Assembly: GCF_002291445.1 (NCBI RefSeq)
Contig: NZ_CP014137.1
Coordinates: 1,178,001-1,242,000 of the forward strand
Source: Brenneria goodwinii
Lineage (GTDB): Bacteria; Pseudomonadota; Gammaproteobacteria; Enterobacterales; Enterobacteriaceae
Direction: 5' to 3'
DNA length: 64,000 bases
Part shown: piece by piece, positions 16,693-26,611 of the stretch
Position numbering within the stretch: the stretch's first letter is position 1
Layout: each line of letters begins with the position of its first letter
Translations under genes and position numbers: made by a program
Notes under the pieces: model-generated
Told to the model about the DNA's origin: nothing
Databases searched by the model: none
The model's input: only the letters and a program-made list of their open reading frames with translations

Positions 16693-17242
16693 AAATATGG
16701 CGTTAAAGCGCTGTCGGATTCAGTGTCGCACACTGTACCCTATTTATTTTGATTTTGTTACATAAATGTTTTTTGGGGGCGAATGAAAAGGGATATGGCG
16801 GTTTCCGCCTGAAAATGACTCAGCCCGGTAAACGGAATATTCCTGAAGTCAGGACGTGGGGGTATCCGATATAGTGAAGCGTGAAAACATTAAATACGCA
16901 TCAAGACTTTTCTTCCTATGCGGTTGGACAAATGACGCTTTAATGGTTTCGAGCCTCGAGGCGGTTACCGATATTGTTAAAGTTGGGGTAGTGGGGGGGC
17001 TTTTATGTATTTTTATGTAAATACGGGAATGATTACGATGTGAGCAGGGTCGAAAGACTTTTAGAGCGGGAAGTAAAATGTTATCTGTTTTCCATTTTTT
17101 ATTCGGTCTATCATCTATTGGCGTTCTGGTTGCCTAAACGCTGACCTATTATGATGAATCATATTGTTATCAAGTTGTCGGAAAGCTAACTTATCCATTA
17201 ATATGGATTTTAATTGATTGAAGCACACGAACAGGGGGAGTT
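16693..17242. other. 550-base intergenic region before opgG
   Basis: No gene seen on either strand. It must contain the opgGH promoter and the divergent promoter of the DUF2946-PepSY pair. opgC, which E. coli carries divergently here, is absent. I see no clear Fur or other operator. Confidence 0.6.
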
Positions 17243-18811
17243 GTGCTGGTTAAAAAACTTGGGTCTAAACAGCGGGCCGCAGGCCTTTGCTGGTTTTCAG
17301 CGATAGCCGTGTTGTCTTTAAGCGCAGCACCGGCGTGGGCATTTACTATTAACGACGTAGCGCAACAAGCGGAGGCGTTGGCAGCTAAAGGTTTCGACGC
17401 ACCAAAAAGTAATCTTCCAGCACAATTCCGTGATATGAAATTTGCTGATTACCAGCAAATTCAGTTCAATCAGGAAAAATCTTACTGGAACTCGTTGCAG
17501 ACGCCATTCAAACTGCAATTTTACCATCAGGGTATGTATTTCGACACGCCGGTAAAAATTAATGAAGTCACTGCTACAACGGTAGATGAGATTAAATATT
17601 CAGCAGACTACTTCAATTTTGGTTCAGTCAACCATGATCCCGAAACGGTGAAGAACCTTGGTTTTGCCGGTTTTAAAATTCTCTATCCAATTAATAAAGC
17701 GGATAAGAATGATGAAATTGTCAGCATGCTGGGCGCTAGTTATTTCCGGGTAGTAGGCAAAGGGCAGATTTACGGTCTGTCTGCTCGCGGATTGGCGATT
17801 GATACCGCGCTGCCTTCCGGGGAAGAGTTTCCGCGTTTTCGCGAGTTCTGGATTGAACGTCCTAAACCCGCTGATAAGCACCTGGTGATTTATGCCCTGC
17901 TGGATTCGCCGCGTGCGACCGGGGCCTATCGCTTTGTTATTTATCCGGGGAGCGACAGCGTTGTTGACGTTCAGGCCAAAGTATACCTGCGGGATAAGGT
18001 CGGTAAGCTGGGTGTCGCTCCGTTAACCAGCATGTATCTGTTTGGGCCCAATCAGCCGTCTCCAACGCTGAACTACCGTCCTGCATTACATGATTCTAAT
18101 GGTCTGTCGATTCATGCCGGTAACGGCGAATGGATTTGGCGCCCGTTAAATAATCCTCGGCATCTGTCTGTCAGCACCTATGCGGTAGAAAACCCGAAGG
18201 GGTTCGGTTTATTGCAACGTGGTCGCAATTTCTCCTCGTATGAGGATCTCGATGACCGCTATGATCTGCGCCCAAGCGGCTGGATCGAACCGAAAGGCGA
18301 CTGGGGTAAAGGTAAAGTTGAGCTTGTTGAAATTCCAACAGCCGATGAAACCAACGATAACATCGTCGCGTTCTGGACTCCGGACGTTTTACCTGAAGCC
18401 GGTAAACCTCTGGAAATGGCATACCGTCTGCGCTTTACCAGCAATGAGGAACAGCTGCATTCGCCGGATATCGCCTATGTTCAGCAGACCCGACGCTCCA
18501 CCGGCGATGTCAAACAGTCTAATCTGATTCGCCAGCCCGATGGCACTATCGCGTTCATCGTGGATTTTGTTGGGCCGTCATTAAAAGAGATGGATGAAGC
18601 GACGCCGGTCACCTCACAGGTAAGTATTGGCGATAATGGCGAAGTTGTTGAAAACAGCGTCCACTACAACCCGGTAACTCATGGCTGGCGTTTGACACTG
18701 CGTTTGCGTGTGAAAGATAACAAACAGCCAACAGAAATGCGGGCTGCATTGGTTAATGGTGAAACAACATTGACTGAAACCTGGAGCTATCAGCTACCTG
18801 CTAATGAATAA
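17243..18811 (+). CDS. opgG: Periplasmic glucan biosynthesis protein OpgG (MdoG)
   Basis: OpgG acts in the periplasm to branch and release the osmoregulated beta-glucan made by OpgH. The 522-residue protein aligns with E. coli MdoG from FTINDVAQQAEALAAKG to the terminal TLTETWSYQLPANE. The signal peptide ends near APAWA. The start is a GTG at 17243 preceded by GGGGGAG, though spacing is short, so a nearby alternative start is possible. The stop overlaps the opgH start by 8 bases, indicating translational coupling. Confidence 0.95.
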   Translation: MLVKKLGSKQRAAGLCWFSAIAVLSLSAAPAWAFTINDVAQQAEALAAKGFDAPKSNLPAQFRDMKFADYQQIQFNQEKSYWNSLQTPFKLQFYHQGMYFDTPVKINEVTATTVDEIKYSADYFNFGSVNHDPETVKNLGFAGFKILYPINKADKNDEIVSMLGASYFRVVGKGQIYGLSARGLAIDTALPSGEEFPRFREFWIERPKPADKHLVIYALLDSPRATGAYRFVIYPGSDSVVDVQAKVYLRDKVGKLGVAPLTSMYLFGPNQPSPTLNYRPALHDSNGLSIHAGNGEWIWRPLNNPRHLSVSTYAVENPKGFGLLQRGRNFSSYEDLDDRYDLRPSGWIEPKGDWGKGKVELVEIPTADETNDNIVAFWTPDVLPEAGKPLEMAYRLRFTSNEEQLHSPDIAYVQQTRRSTGDVKQSNLIRQPDGTIAFIVDFVGPSLKEMDEATPVTSQVSIGDNGEVVENSVHYNPVTHGWRLTLRLRVKDNKQPTEMRAALVNGETTLTETWSYQLPANE

Positions 18812-21362
18812 GTCAACTTCTCCTCTCGATTATATCGAGAAATTGCCCTTGTCTGCCGAGCAGGCAAGGGCGCTGCGCGAAAAACTACCAGCATCAGAGC
18901 CTATCGATCAGTCCGCATTGCATCAGGTATTGTCTGATGGCTATCAGGTCAAGAGCCATTCAGAAGACGATGTTGCGCTGAATTCGGTTCACTCTCGTTT
19001 GGAGATGGCTTGGCCTGATGGTCTGAATAACGGCAAGCAATTGGGCAAAGATACCGAAGGGCGGACAGCATTGCAGGCGATGCCTACGATCACGCGTTCT
19101 TCCATGTTTCCTGATGTCTGGCGAACAAATCCGCTGGCTCGCTGGTGGGAAAGTTTGCTGGGGCGAACGGTACCGCCTCGCCACCACTATCATGACGCCA
19201 GCCCGGAAGAAACCATCGCGGAAAACAGATGGCGGATGGTCGGTACTCTGCGGCGCTATGTCCTGCTGGTTCTGACGCTTTTTCAGACGGCTGTCGCAAC
19301 GTGGTACATGAAAACCATTCTGCCTTATCAGGGTTGGGCGTTGGTCGATCCGTTTGAAATGGCCCATCAGCCATTGATGCAGTCATTTCTACAACTGCTG
19401 CCATATGTGTTGCAGAGCGGCATTCTTGTTTTGTTTGCGGTTTTGTTCTGCTGGGTTTCGGCCGGTTTCTGGACGGCGCTGATGGGATTCCTCCAGTTGT
19501 TGATTGGTCGGGATAAGTACAGTATTTCTTCGACTACGGTTGGTGATGAGCCCCTCAATCCCGAGCATCGCACTGCGCTGATCATGCCTATCTGTAATGA
19601 AGATGTAGAGCGTGTTTTTGCCGGCTTGCGCGCGACCTATGAATCGGTGGAAGCGACCGGAGCGCTCGATCATTTTGACATTTATGTGCTAAGCGACAGC
19701 AACGATCCCGATACCTGCGTCGCCGAGCAAAAAGCCTGGATGGAGCTTTGCCGTGACGTAGGCGGAGCCGGGCGGATCTTTTATCGCCGCCGCCGCCGCC
19801 GCGTAAAACGTAAGAGCGGCAACATTGACGATTTCTGCCGTCGCTGGGGCAGCCAATACAGCTACATGGTTATTCTGGACGCCGACAGCGTTATGAGCGG
19901 TGAATGCCTGACGTCACTTGTCAGATTGATGGATGCGAACCCCAATGCGGGTATTATCCAATCCTCGCCGAAAGCGTCCGGTATGGATACGCTGTATGCG
20001 CGTTGCCAACAGTTTGCCACCCGTGTTTATGGCCCGCTGTTTACGGCCGGGTTGCACTTCTGGCAGTTGGGCGAGTCCCATTACTGGGGACACAACGCCA
20101 TTATTCGGGTGAAGCCGTTTATTGAACATTGTGCTCTGGCGCCGTTGCCGGGCGAAGGGTCATTTGCAGGCGCCATTCTTTCGCATGACTTCGTAGAAGC
20201 CGCCTTGATGCGCCGTGCCGGGTGGGGCGTCTGGATTGCCTATGATCTGCCGGGCAGCTATGAAGAATTACCGCCCAACCTGCTGGATGAACTGAAACGC
20301 GATCGTCGCTGGTGTCATGGTAACCTTATGAACTTCCGGCTGTTTCTGGTCAAAGGGATGCATCCGGTTCACCGTGCCGTATTCCTTACCGGCGTGATGT
20401 CTTATTTGTCCGCGCCGTTGTGGTTTATGTTTTTGGCGCTATCAACGGCTTTGCAGGTTGTGCATACCTTGATGGAGCCCCAGTACTTTCTGCAACCCAG
20501 ACAGCTATTCCCCGTCTGGCCGCAGTGGCGGCCGGAGTTGGCGATCGCGTTATTCTCAACAACATTGGTATTGCTGTTTTTACCGAAATTGTTAAGCGTG
20601 ATCCTGATTTGCGCCAAGGGGGCGAAGGCCTATGGCGGCGCTTTCCGACTGGTTCTTTCGCTGCTGATGGAAATGATATTCTCCGTTCTGCTGGCGCCGG
20701 TTAGAATGCTGTTTCATACCGTTTTCGTCGTCAGCGCATTCCTGGGGTGGTCGGTACAGTGGAAATCCCCTCAGCGTGACGATGATGCGACGCCTTGGGG
20801 TGAAGCGTTTGTTCGCCATGGTTCTCAATTAGTGCTGGGACTGGTTTGGGCGATAGGCATGGCGTGGCTGGATCTGCGTTTCTTGTGGTGGCTGTCGCCG
20901 ATTGTCTTCTCACTGATTCTTTCGCCATTTGTCTCTGTTTATTCCAGCCGGGCCTCATTGGGTTTGGGCTGTAAACGAGCCAAGCTGTTATTGATCCCTG
21001 AAGAGTATGATCCGCCGCGTGAACTGGTGGCGACCGATACCTACTGGCAGTTGAATCGCCAACATAAGCTGGATAATGGCTTTATGCAGGCGGTGTTCGA
21101 TCCTTCGATTAACGCTCTTGCCAGTGCGATGGCGACTGCCCGTCATCGTTTCAGTCAGGTGATCGAGGATGCTCGTCAGCGGAACGTCAATGACGCGCTA
21201 AGCCGAAAACCGGAAGAGGTTGACGATAATCAGCGTTTGACGCTGCTGAGCGACCCGGTAACGATATCTCGTCTTCATTATCACGTATGGCAGAAGCCTG
21301 AACAGTACGCCGCGTGGTCCGAGTATTATCGGAAATTACCATCGCCGTATATTAAGGAATAA
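18804..21362 (+). CDS. opgH: Osmoregulated glucan glucosyltransferase OpgH (MdoH)
   Basis: 852 residues of inner membrane GT2 glucosyltransferase that polymerises beta-1,2-glucan from UDP-glucose; in E. coli it also links nutrient status to cell size by binding FtsZ. Two TM helices (about 145-165 and 195-220) precede the catalytic domain with IMPICNEDVERVFAGLRATYESV, VILDADSVMSGE, and the QxxRW-equivalent RDRRWCHGN; several helices follow. It overlaps opgG and ends at a strong terminator. Confidence 0.96.
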   Translation: MNKSTSPLDYIEKLPLSAEQARALREKLPASEPIDQSALHQVLSDGYQVKSHSEDDVALNSVHSRLEMAWPDGLNNGKQLGKDTEGRTALQAMPTITRSSMFPDVWRTNPLARWWESLLGRTVPPRHHYHDASPEETIAENRWRMVGTLRRYVLLVLTLFQTAVATWYMKTILPYQGWALVDPFEMAHQPLMQSFLQLLPYVLQSGILVLFAVLFCWVSAGFWTALMGFLQLLIGRDKYSISSTTVGDEPLNPEHRTALIMPICNEDVERVFAGLRATYESVEATGALDHFDIYVLSDSNDPDTCVAEQKAWMELCRDVGGAGRIFYRRRRRRVKRKSGNIDDFCRRWGSQYSYMVILDADSVMSGECLTSLVRLMDANPNAGIIQSSPKASGMDTLYARCQQFATRVYGPLFTAGLHFWQLGESHYWGHNAIIRVKPFIEHCALAPLPGEGSFAGAILSHDFVEAALMRRAGWGVWIAYDLPGSYEELPPNLLDELKRDRRWCHGNLMNFRLFLVKGMHPVHRAVFLTGVMSYLSAPLWFMFLALSTALQVVHTLMEPQYFLQPRQLFPVWPQWRPELAIALFSTTLVLLFLPKLLSVILICAKGAKAYGGAFRLVLSLLMEMIFSVLLAPVRMLFHTVFVVSAFLGWSVQWKSPQRDDDATPWGEAFVRHGSQLVLGLVWAIGMAWLDLRFLWWLSPIVFSLILSPFVSVYSSRASLGLGCKRAKLLLIPEEYDPPRELVATDTYWQLNRQHKLDNGFMQAVFDPSINALASAMATARHRFSQVIEDARQRNVNDALSRKPEEVDDNQRLTLLSDPVTISRLHYHVWQKPEQYAAWSEYYRKLPSPYIKE

Positions 21363-21386
21363 TGTCCTTTTGCATCTAATAGAAAA

Positions 21387-21416
21387 AAGCAACGGTTGGT
21401 GCCGTTGCTTTTTTTT
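21387..21416 (+). terminator. opgGH terminator, probably bidirectional
   Basis: AAGCAACGG (21387-21395) and CCGTTGCTT (21402-21410) pair around TTGGTG, followed by T's to 21416. A's on the left flank would give a U-tract for minus-strand transcripts from mdtG as well. Confidence 0.92.
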
Positions 21417-21520
21417 GTCCGTGATTGACCGATCGATAAACCCTATCTTCACGCTAATTACGCCGATGCCTAACCTTCCGGCCTATAACTACGATTGAAT
21501 CATTACCGGGATATAAATCG

Positions 21521-22747
21521 CTAATCTCCCGGCAGCTCAAGTTTCGAGGTGCGAAGCTGTAAACATCGCCAGGAATAGACCACGTTCGCCAGAACGACCA
21601 ACGCGGTCACGATAAATACGGCCCGGAAACCGTAACTTGCTGAAATGGTGGCGCCTATTATTGGGCCGGTTACATTACCAACATCCCGAAATGACTGGTT
21701 ATAGCTGAATATCCGTCCGGCAATGTGATTGGATGAATGATAAATCAGTAATGTTTGCACCGCGGGCAGTAACGCGCCATCTGCGGCGCCTAACAGGAAA
21801 CGGAGTGCGCCCAACTGCCAAGGCGTTTGAACGAATGCCATGGGAATCAGCAATAGGACGGAAACAATCAGCATGGCGATCAAAATACGCTCCGGGCCAA
21901 TTTTGTCCCCAAGCTTGCCGAGTCTCGGAGCGCTGATCAGCGCGGATACGCCGGGGATGGCGGCAATCATTCCACTAATAAAAGCCAGGTTCTGAGTGTG
22001 TCCGGCTAGATCGCGCACGAATAAGGTTAGTATTGGGGATATTGAACCGGTAGCAACCTGGATAATCAACGTCGTAACAAACAGACTTAAAACCAGCTTG
22101 GGACTTCTTAGCGATGTCATTACCTGCCGACCGCTTAACATGTCTTTTTTACGGATAGAGGTGAAACGCTCCTGAACATAAAACAGTGTGATCAGAAAAC
22201 AGATAAACAGCACAACGGCGGTAACGAAAAATACCGGACGCAACCCATAGGTATCAGCTAAATAGCCGCCAATTAGCGGGCCGATCAGCGCGCCGCTGAC
22301 GGCGCCGGTCGACAACGTTCCCAGCGCCCATCCACTTTTGTTCCGTGGCACCTGGGTGGCGATCAACGCATTGGCATTCGGCACAAAACCGCCCAGAACG
22401 CCGAGAGCGGCGCGCAGGAACAGAAATTGCCATATGTTTTGCGCCAGCCCCATGAGCACCATAACAATGCACATGCCCAGCGCCGATCGCAGTAGCATCA
22501 GTTTGCGGCCTTTGCGGTCGGCAAGACGCCCCCAAAAAGGGGCGGCGATAGCGGAAAAGAGAAAGGTGATGCTGAAAACCACTCCGGACCACATGTTCAA
22601 CGCTTCATGTCCGGTGACGCCAAGCAGCTCAACATAGAGAGGAAGAAACGGCATGACCAGACTGAAGGCGGCACCGGTAAAAAAGCAACCTAACCAAGCG
22701 ACATAAAGATTACGCTTCCAATCAATAGGCTCCGATTCAGGGGTCAT
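21521..22747 (-). CDS. mdtG: MFS multidrug efflux transporter MdtG
   Basis: From the ATG at 22747 the protein has 408 residues, as in E. coli MdtG, and starts in the same WKRNL(Y/I)VAWLGCF context. Twelve TM segments can be traced. The MFS motif A appears as GRLADRKGRKLMLL, with the repeat GKLGDKIGPERI in the second half. The family exports drugs such as fosfomycin and deoxycholate by proton antiport. A longer TTG start (22777) is possible but unmatched. Confidence 0.95.
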   Translation of the reverse strand: MTPESEPIDWKRNLYVAWLGCFFTGAAFSLVMPFLPLYVELLGVTGHEALNMWSGVVFSITFLFSAIAAPFWGRLADRKGRKLMLLRSALGMCIVMVLMGLAQNIWQFLFLRAALGVLGGFVPNANALIATQVPRNKSGWALGTLSTGAVSGALIGPLIGGYLADTYGLRPVFFVTAVVLFICFLITLFYVQERFTSIRKKDMLSGRQVMTSLRSPKLVLSLFVTTLIIQVATGSISPILTLFVRDLAGHTQNLAFISGMIAAIPGVSALISAPRLGKLGDKIGPERILIAMLIVSVLLLIPMAFVQTPWQLGALRFLLGAADGALLPAVQTLLIYHSSNHIAGRIFSYNQSFRDVGNVTGPIIGATISASYGFRAVFIVTALVVLANVVYSWRCLQLRTSKLELPGD

Positions 22748-22928
22748 AAATTTCCGATAACGTGGTTGGTGTTTCAATCCTCACATTGCGATCTTTGGTT
22801 GAGGATAAACAAATTACATAGCAGACAATCTATTAAGTATGTGCCGCTTAAAAGATATCAGCAAGACGATCATCATCAATCTGTAAGAATTCAGTCTGTT
22901 TTCAACGGGCAGCGTGGTTGAATAAGAT

Positions 22929-22956
22929 CTCATTCACGCCGGCTGACGTGAATGAG
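22929..22956 (-). terminator. Stem-loop after lpxL
   Basis: CTCATTCACG (22929-22938) pairs with CGTGAATGAG (22947-22956) around an 8-base loop, 13 bases past the lpxL stop. The minus-strand U-tract is weak, so efficiency is uncertain. Confidence 0.5.
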
Positions 22957-22968
22957 GCGGATGTGAAA

Positions 22969-23889
22969 TTAATAGAGCGAGGGTTCGCCTTCTGGACGCG
23001 TTTTAAAACGACGGTGCAGCCACATATATTGATCGGGCGCTAATAGAATATTTTGCTCAACGATTTTGTTCATCCAGGCGGCCGTTGCCGTTTCGTTTTC
23101 CAAGGGAACGTCTAATTCCGCCGGCTGAATCAACAGTTCGTATCCCTTGCCCTTTGGCAGACGGCGCGGCACGAAGGGTACGATAGCAGGTTTGGCGGTT
23201 TTAGCTAAAATGTAACTTCCCACCGTCGTCGCCGCCTTATTCACAGCAAACAGCGGGACGAATACACTGCTGCGGGGGCCATAATCGTGATCGGGCGCAT
23301 ACCAGATAATCTCCCCCTGTTTAAGCGCCCGAATCATGCCTTTAAGATCCTTTCGGTCCAGCATGGATTTGTTTGAACGCATTCTTCCCCAGGTCTGCAA
23401 CCAGTCGATCAACTTGTTGTCGTTGGGGCGATAAACCCCGATCCCCTCATTTTTTATTCCAAAGATGCGGGCGCCGAGTTCCAAGGTCAGAAAATGCAGG
23501 CCGATCAACAATACGCCGCGATGTCCCTCTCGCGCCTGCCGAATATGCTCAATGCCTTTCACCGTGAACCAACGTTCTATACGCCAGTCAGGCCAGAACC
23601 ACGCCATACCGGTTTCCAGTATCCCCATTCCGACGGCTTCAAAATTTTTTCTGACGAGTCCATTTCGTTCAGCCTTCGGCATATCCGGAAAACAGAGTTC
23701 AAGGTTTCGGGTGGTAATTTCAACGCGCCGCGGCAGCAGACGCATGGATAAATGACCGAGACCGGTGCCGATAAAATAAAGCAGCGGATAGGGTAGCAAT
23801 ACCACCAGGTAAAGCGCGCCAATACCCAGCCAGGTTAACCAATAGCGCGGGTACAATAGTGAACGATTAAAAGTGGGGAGTTGTGTCAT
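22969..23889 (-). CDS. lpxL: Lipid A biosynthesis lauroyltransferase LpxL (HtrB)
   Basis: LpxL transfers laurate from acyl-ACP to Kdo2-lipid IVA at the inner face of the inner membrane. The 306 residues include an N-terminal membrane anchor (WLTWLGIGALYLVVLLPYPLL), the HxxxxE catalytic motif (HFLTLE, about residue 132) and the IIWYAPDHDYGPRSSVF stretch. Length and motifs match E. coli (306). It stands alone in this orientation between mdtG and the oxidoreductase gene. Confidence 0.95.
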   Translation of the reverse strand: MTQLPTFNRSLLYPRYWLTWLGIGALYLVVLLPYPLLYFIGTGLGHLSMRLLPRRVEITTRNLELCFPDMPKAERNGLVRKNFEAVGMGILETGMAWFWPDWRIERWFTVKGIEHIRQAREGHRGVLLIGLHFLTLELGARIFGIKNEGIGVYRPNDNKLIDWLQTWGRMRSNKSMLDRKDLKGMIRALKQGEIIWYAPDHDYGPRSSVFVPLFAVNKAATTVGSYILAKTAKPAIVPFVPRRLPKGKGYELLIQPAELDVPLENETATAAWMNKIVEQNILLAPDQYMWLHRRFKTRPEGEPSLY

Positions 23890-24126
23890 GGCCTCAGTAT
23901 CAAATTCTGGTGCTGTTAGGCACTCAAACCGTTAAAAAGAATAAATGGAATTTTCACTCACAGGATAGATTATTACGGCACTTTCATAGGAAAACAAATT
24001 TGCGACGTGCTATAGCCTGATTTTTATACAAAAAATGAGCGGGCATATAATGATAACATTTGCCATCGACAGTGTGTAACCATTGCTGCCATTGATAAAA
24101 ACGCTCTGATTATATACTGAAGCGAA

Positions 24127-24147
24127 TCCCCGCCGGTATGGCGGGGA
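24127..24147 (-). terminator. Short GC-rich stem-loop after the flavin oxidoreductase
   Basis: TCCCCGCC (24127-24134) and GGCGGGGA (24140-24147) pair around GGTAT, 14 bases beyond the stop of the minus-strand gene. No U-tract follows on the minus strand. Confidence 0.42.
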
Positions 24148-24160
24148 GCTAGGGTTGGTT

Positions 24161-25255
24161 TTACCGTTTGAATATCCCTCTGGCGTAACCTGGCTCACTA
24201 CGCCAGTATTGGGGCGGCGCCGTTACCTGGGCGCCCAATCTGGCCGCGGCATGCCAGGGCCAGCGTGGATTAAAGAGAATAGCGCGCGCCAGTGCGACAG
24301 CGTCGGCTTCGCCGGTTCCCACGATGGCTTCGGCCTGTTCTGGTTCGGTGATAAGCCCGACGGCGATGGTGGTAATGCCGACCTCCTGTTTGATCCTTTG
24401 CGCATAGGGCACCTGATAGTTTGGTCCCGGATGAATTTGTTGTTCCGCCGAGAGGCCGCCGCTGGAGACATGAATGAAATCACAGCCCAAAGCATGTAAT
24501 GCTTGGCTAACCTGAACGGATTGTTCCAGATCCCAACCGCCTGCGACGCCGTCGGTTGCCGAAATTCGCACCCCTACCGCTTTATGCGCCGGGAATACCT
24601 GGCGCACGGATTTATAGACCTCTAATACCAAACGCATCCGATTTTGCAGCGAGCCGCCGTATTCATCCGTCCGGTGGTTTGCCAGTGGTGATAGAAACTG
24701 GTGCAATAAATAGCCGTGCGCGGCATGAAGTTCGATCAAATCAAAACCGAGGCGATCTGCCCGCTTGGCGGCGTCGACAAAGGACGCGATCAACTGGTTA
24801 ATTTGCTGGCGCGTCATTGCCAGGGGCTTATCGTCCTTTTCATTATAGGGAATGTCTGATGGCGCGAGCGTTTGCCATCCCCCTTGCTCTTGCCGAAGAG
24901 CGGCGCGCCCGCCCCAGGGGACATCGGTGGATGCCTTGCGTCCGGCATGGGCCAGCTGGATCCCCAACGGCATATCCGAGTGTTTTTTTACCGCCTGAAT
25001 AACGGTGGCTAGCGCTTTCTCCGTTTCACTATCCCATAAGCCAAGGTCTTTGGGCGATATGCGTCCTTCGGGGGCAACGGCGGTGGCTTCAACGATCAAC
25101 AGCCCTGCGCCTGAATGCGAGAGATTACCCAAGTGCATGGTATGCCATGCTGTCGCTTTACCCTCTTCGGCGGAATATTGGCACATCGGCGCGATGATAA
25201 TGCGATTAGGGAGCGTGAGTTTACCGAGAGATACTGGCGAGAATAGTTGACTCAT
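24161..25255 (-). CDS. NADH:flavin oxidoreductase, old yellow enzyme (YqjM/NamA type)
   Basis: 364 residues of FMN TIM barrel. The start (LFSPVSLGKLTLPNRIIIAPMCQYSA) has the Cys that marks the thermophilic-like OYE class, GIQLAHAGRKAS binds FMN, and HAAHGYLLHQFLSPLANHRTDEYGGS is the active-site block that replaces H/N with the H-x-x-H arrangement. VAVGLITEPEQAEAIVGTGEADAVALARAIL closes the barrel. Such enzymes reduce activated alkenes with NAD(P)H. It has no E. coli counterpart between lpxL and trhO and has no operon partner. Confidence 0.93.
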   Translation of the reverse strand: MSQLFSPVSLGKLTLPNRIIIAPMCQYSAEEGKATAWHTMHLGNLSHSGAGLLIVEATAVAPEGRISPKDLGLWDSETEKALATVIQAVKKHSDMPLGIQLAHAGRKASTDVPWGGRAALRQEQGGWQTLAPSDIPYNEKDDKPLAMTRQQINQLIASFVDAAKRADRLGFDLIELHAAHGYLLHQFLSPLANHRTDEYGGSLQNRMRLVLEVYKSVRQVFPAHKAVGVRISATDGVAGGWDLEQSVQVSQALHALGCDFIHVSSGGLSAEQQIHPGPNYQVPYAQRIKQEVGITTIAVGLITEPEQAEAIVGTGEADAVALARAILFNPRWPWHAAARLGAQVTAPPQYWRSEPGYARGIFKR

Positions 25256-25485
25256 ATGATGACCTTAGATTGTGATATCTCTATGGGGCATGGAGAGTAC
25301 CGATCCAGATTAAAATAGAGGGGTAGCCTTCTTACGGAAAAAACACTATTTCACATTTCACGGTCGATTTCACATCCTGACTTAAGTTCTGCTATCAGGT
25401 ATGATGCCGGGCCGTATCATCCGCCAGGTTAAACGCGGCGGTGAAGACTAATGATTAAACCTCAATGACGACAGGAAAGTACACC

Positions 25486-26553
25486 ATGCCAGTGTTACAT
25501 AACCGGGTGTCCAATGAGGAACTGAAGGCGCGAATGCTTGCTGAAACCGAGCCGCGAACGACAGTTTCTTTTTATAAATATTTTACGGTCGATGAGCCGA
25601 AAGCGTTCCGCGATCGGCTGTATACCCAATTTGAGCAGTTAAAGGTATTTGGCCGGATCTACATCGCGGCGGAAGGGATTAATGCTCAAATCAGCGTGCC
25701 TAATAGCCAGTTTGATATGTTTAAAACGGTATTATTCGGCGCGCATCCCGCTCTCGATAATGTTCGGTTGAACATCGCGTTGGACGATGATGGAAAATCG
25801 TTCTGGGTGCTGCGGATGAAGGTGCGTGAACGCATTGTAGCCGATGGCATTGATGACCCGACGTTTAACCCGGCGAATGTCGGCCAGTATCTGAAAGCCG
25901 AGCAGGTTAATGCCATGGCTGACGATCCCAATACGCTTTTCGTTGATATGCGCAATCACTATGAATACGAGGTCGGACACTTTGCAAATGCGTTGGAGGT
26001 TCCTTCGGATACTTTCCGTGAGCAACTTCCGATGGCGGTGGATATGCTCAGGCATGAGCAGGATAAAAATATCGTGATGTATTGTACCGGCGGGATCCGC
26101 TGTGAGAAAGCGAGCGCTTATATGCTGCATCACGGTTTTAAGCACGTCTATCACGTTGAGGGCGGGATTATTGAATATGCTCGCCAGGCAAAAGCTCAGG
26201 GACTGCCGCTGAAGTTTATTGGCAAAAACTTTGTGTTTGACGAGCGGATGGGGGAAAGAATTTCTGATGACGTTATCGCGCATTGTCATCAGTGCGGCGC
26301 GCCTTGTGATGCCCATACCAACTGCCGTAATGAAGGCTGCCATCTGTTGTTCATCCAATGTCCGGCGTGTGCGGAAAAATACGAAGGCTGCTGTAGCGTC
26401 AACTGTCAGGAAGAGCGTCGACTGCCTCTGGCGGAGCAACGCGCTCGGCGCAGCGGTCGAGAAAATGGCATGAAAGTGTTCAATAAATCCAAAGGGTTAT
26501 TGAAATCCACATTACACATTCCAGCCCCTGTTGGCAAAGAGGGGGCGAAGTAG
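25486..26553 (+). CDS. trhO: tRNA U34 5-hydroxylase TrhO (YceA, rhodanese family)
   Basis: TrhO hydroxylates wobble uridine of several tRNAs using oxygen. I use the ATG at 25486 (MPVLHNRVSN), which matches E. coli and has AGGAAAG upstream, rather than the one at 25465. An N-terminal acylphosphatase-like domain is followed by a rhodanese domain with MYCTGGIRCEKAS (reactive Cys about residue 200) and a cysteine-rich tail (CHQCGAPCDAHTNCRNEGCH, then CPACAEKYEGCC). Length 355 versus 350 in E. coli. Confidence 0.95.
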   Translation: MPVLHNRVSNEELKARMLAETEPRTTVSFYKYFTVDEPKAFRDRLYTQFEQLKVFGRIYIAAEGINAQISVPNSQFDMFKTVLFGAHPALDNVRLNIALDDDGKSFWVLRMKVRERIVADGIDDPTFNPANVGQYLKAEQVNAMADDPNTLFVDMRNHYEYEVGHFANALEVPSDTFREQLPMAVDMLRHEQDKNIVMYCTGGIRCEKASAYMLHHGFKHVYHVEGGIIEYARQAKAQGLPLKFIGKNFVFDERMGERISDDVIAHCHQCGAPCDAHTNCRNEGCHLLFIQCPACAEKYEGCCSVNCQEERRLPLAEQRARRSGRENGMKVFNKSKGLLKSTLHIPAPVGKEGAK

Positions 26554-26560
26554 CGAAACT

Positions 26561-26591
26561 AAAAAGCCCTTTCATCAATGGAAAGGGCTTT
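26561..26591. terminator. Bidirectional terminator between trhO and yceI
   Basis: AAAGCCCTTTC (26563-26573) pairs with GAAAGGGCTTT (26581-26591) around ATCAATG. The five A's at 26561-26565 give a U-tract on the minus strand, so it can serve yceI as well as trhO. Confidence 0.85.
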
Positions 26592-26611
26592 GAGTATCTA
26601 GCATTGATCGA

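Noticed and set aside
25732..26439. 235-codon minus-strand ORF
   Set aside because: Antisense shadow of trhO.
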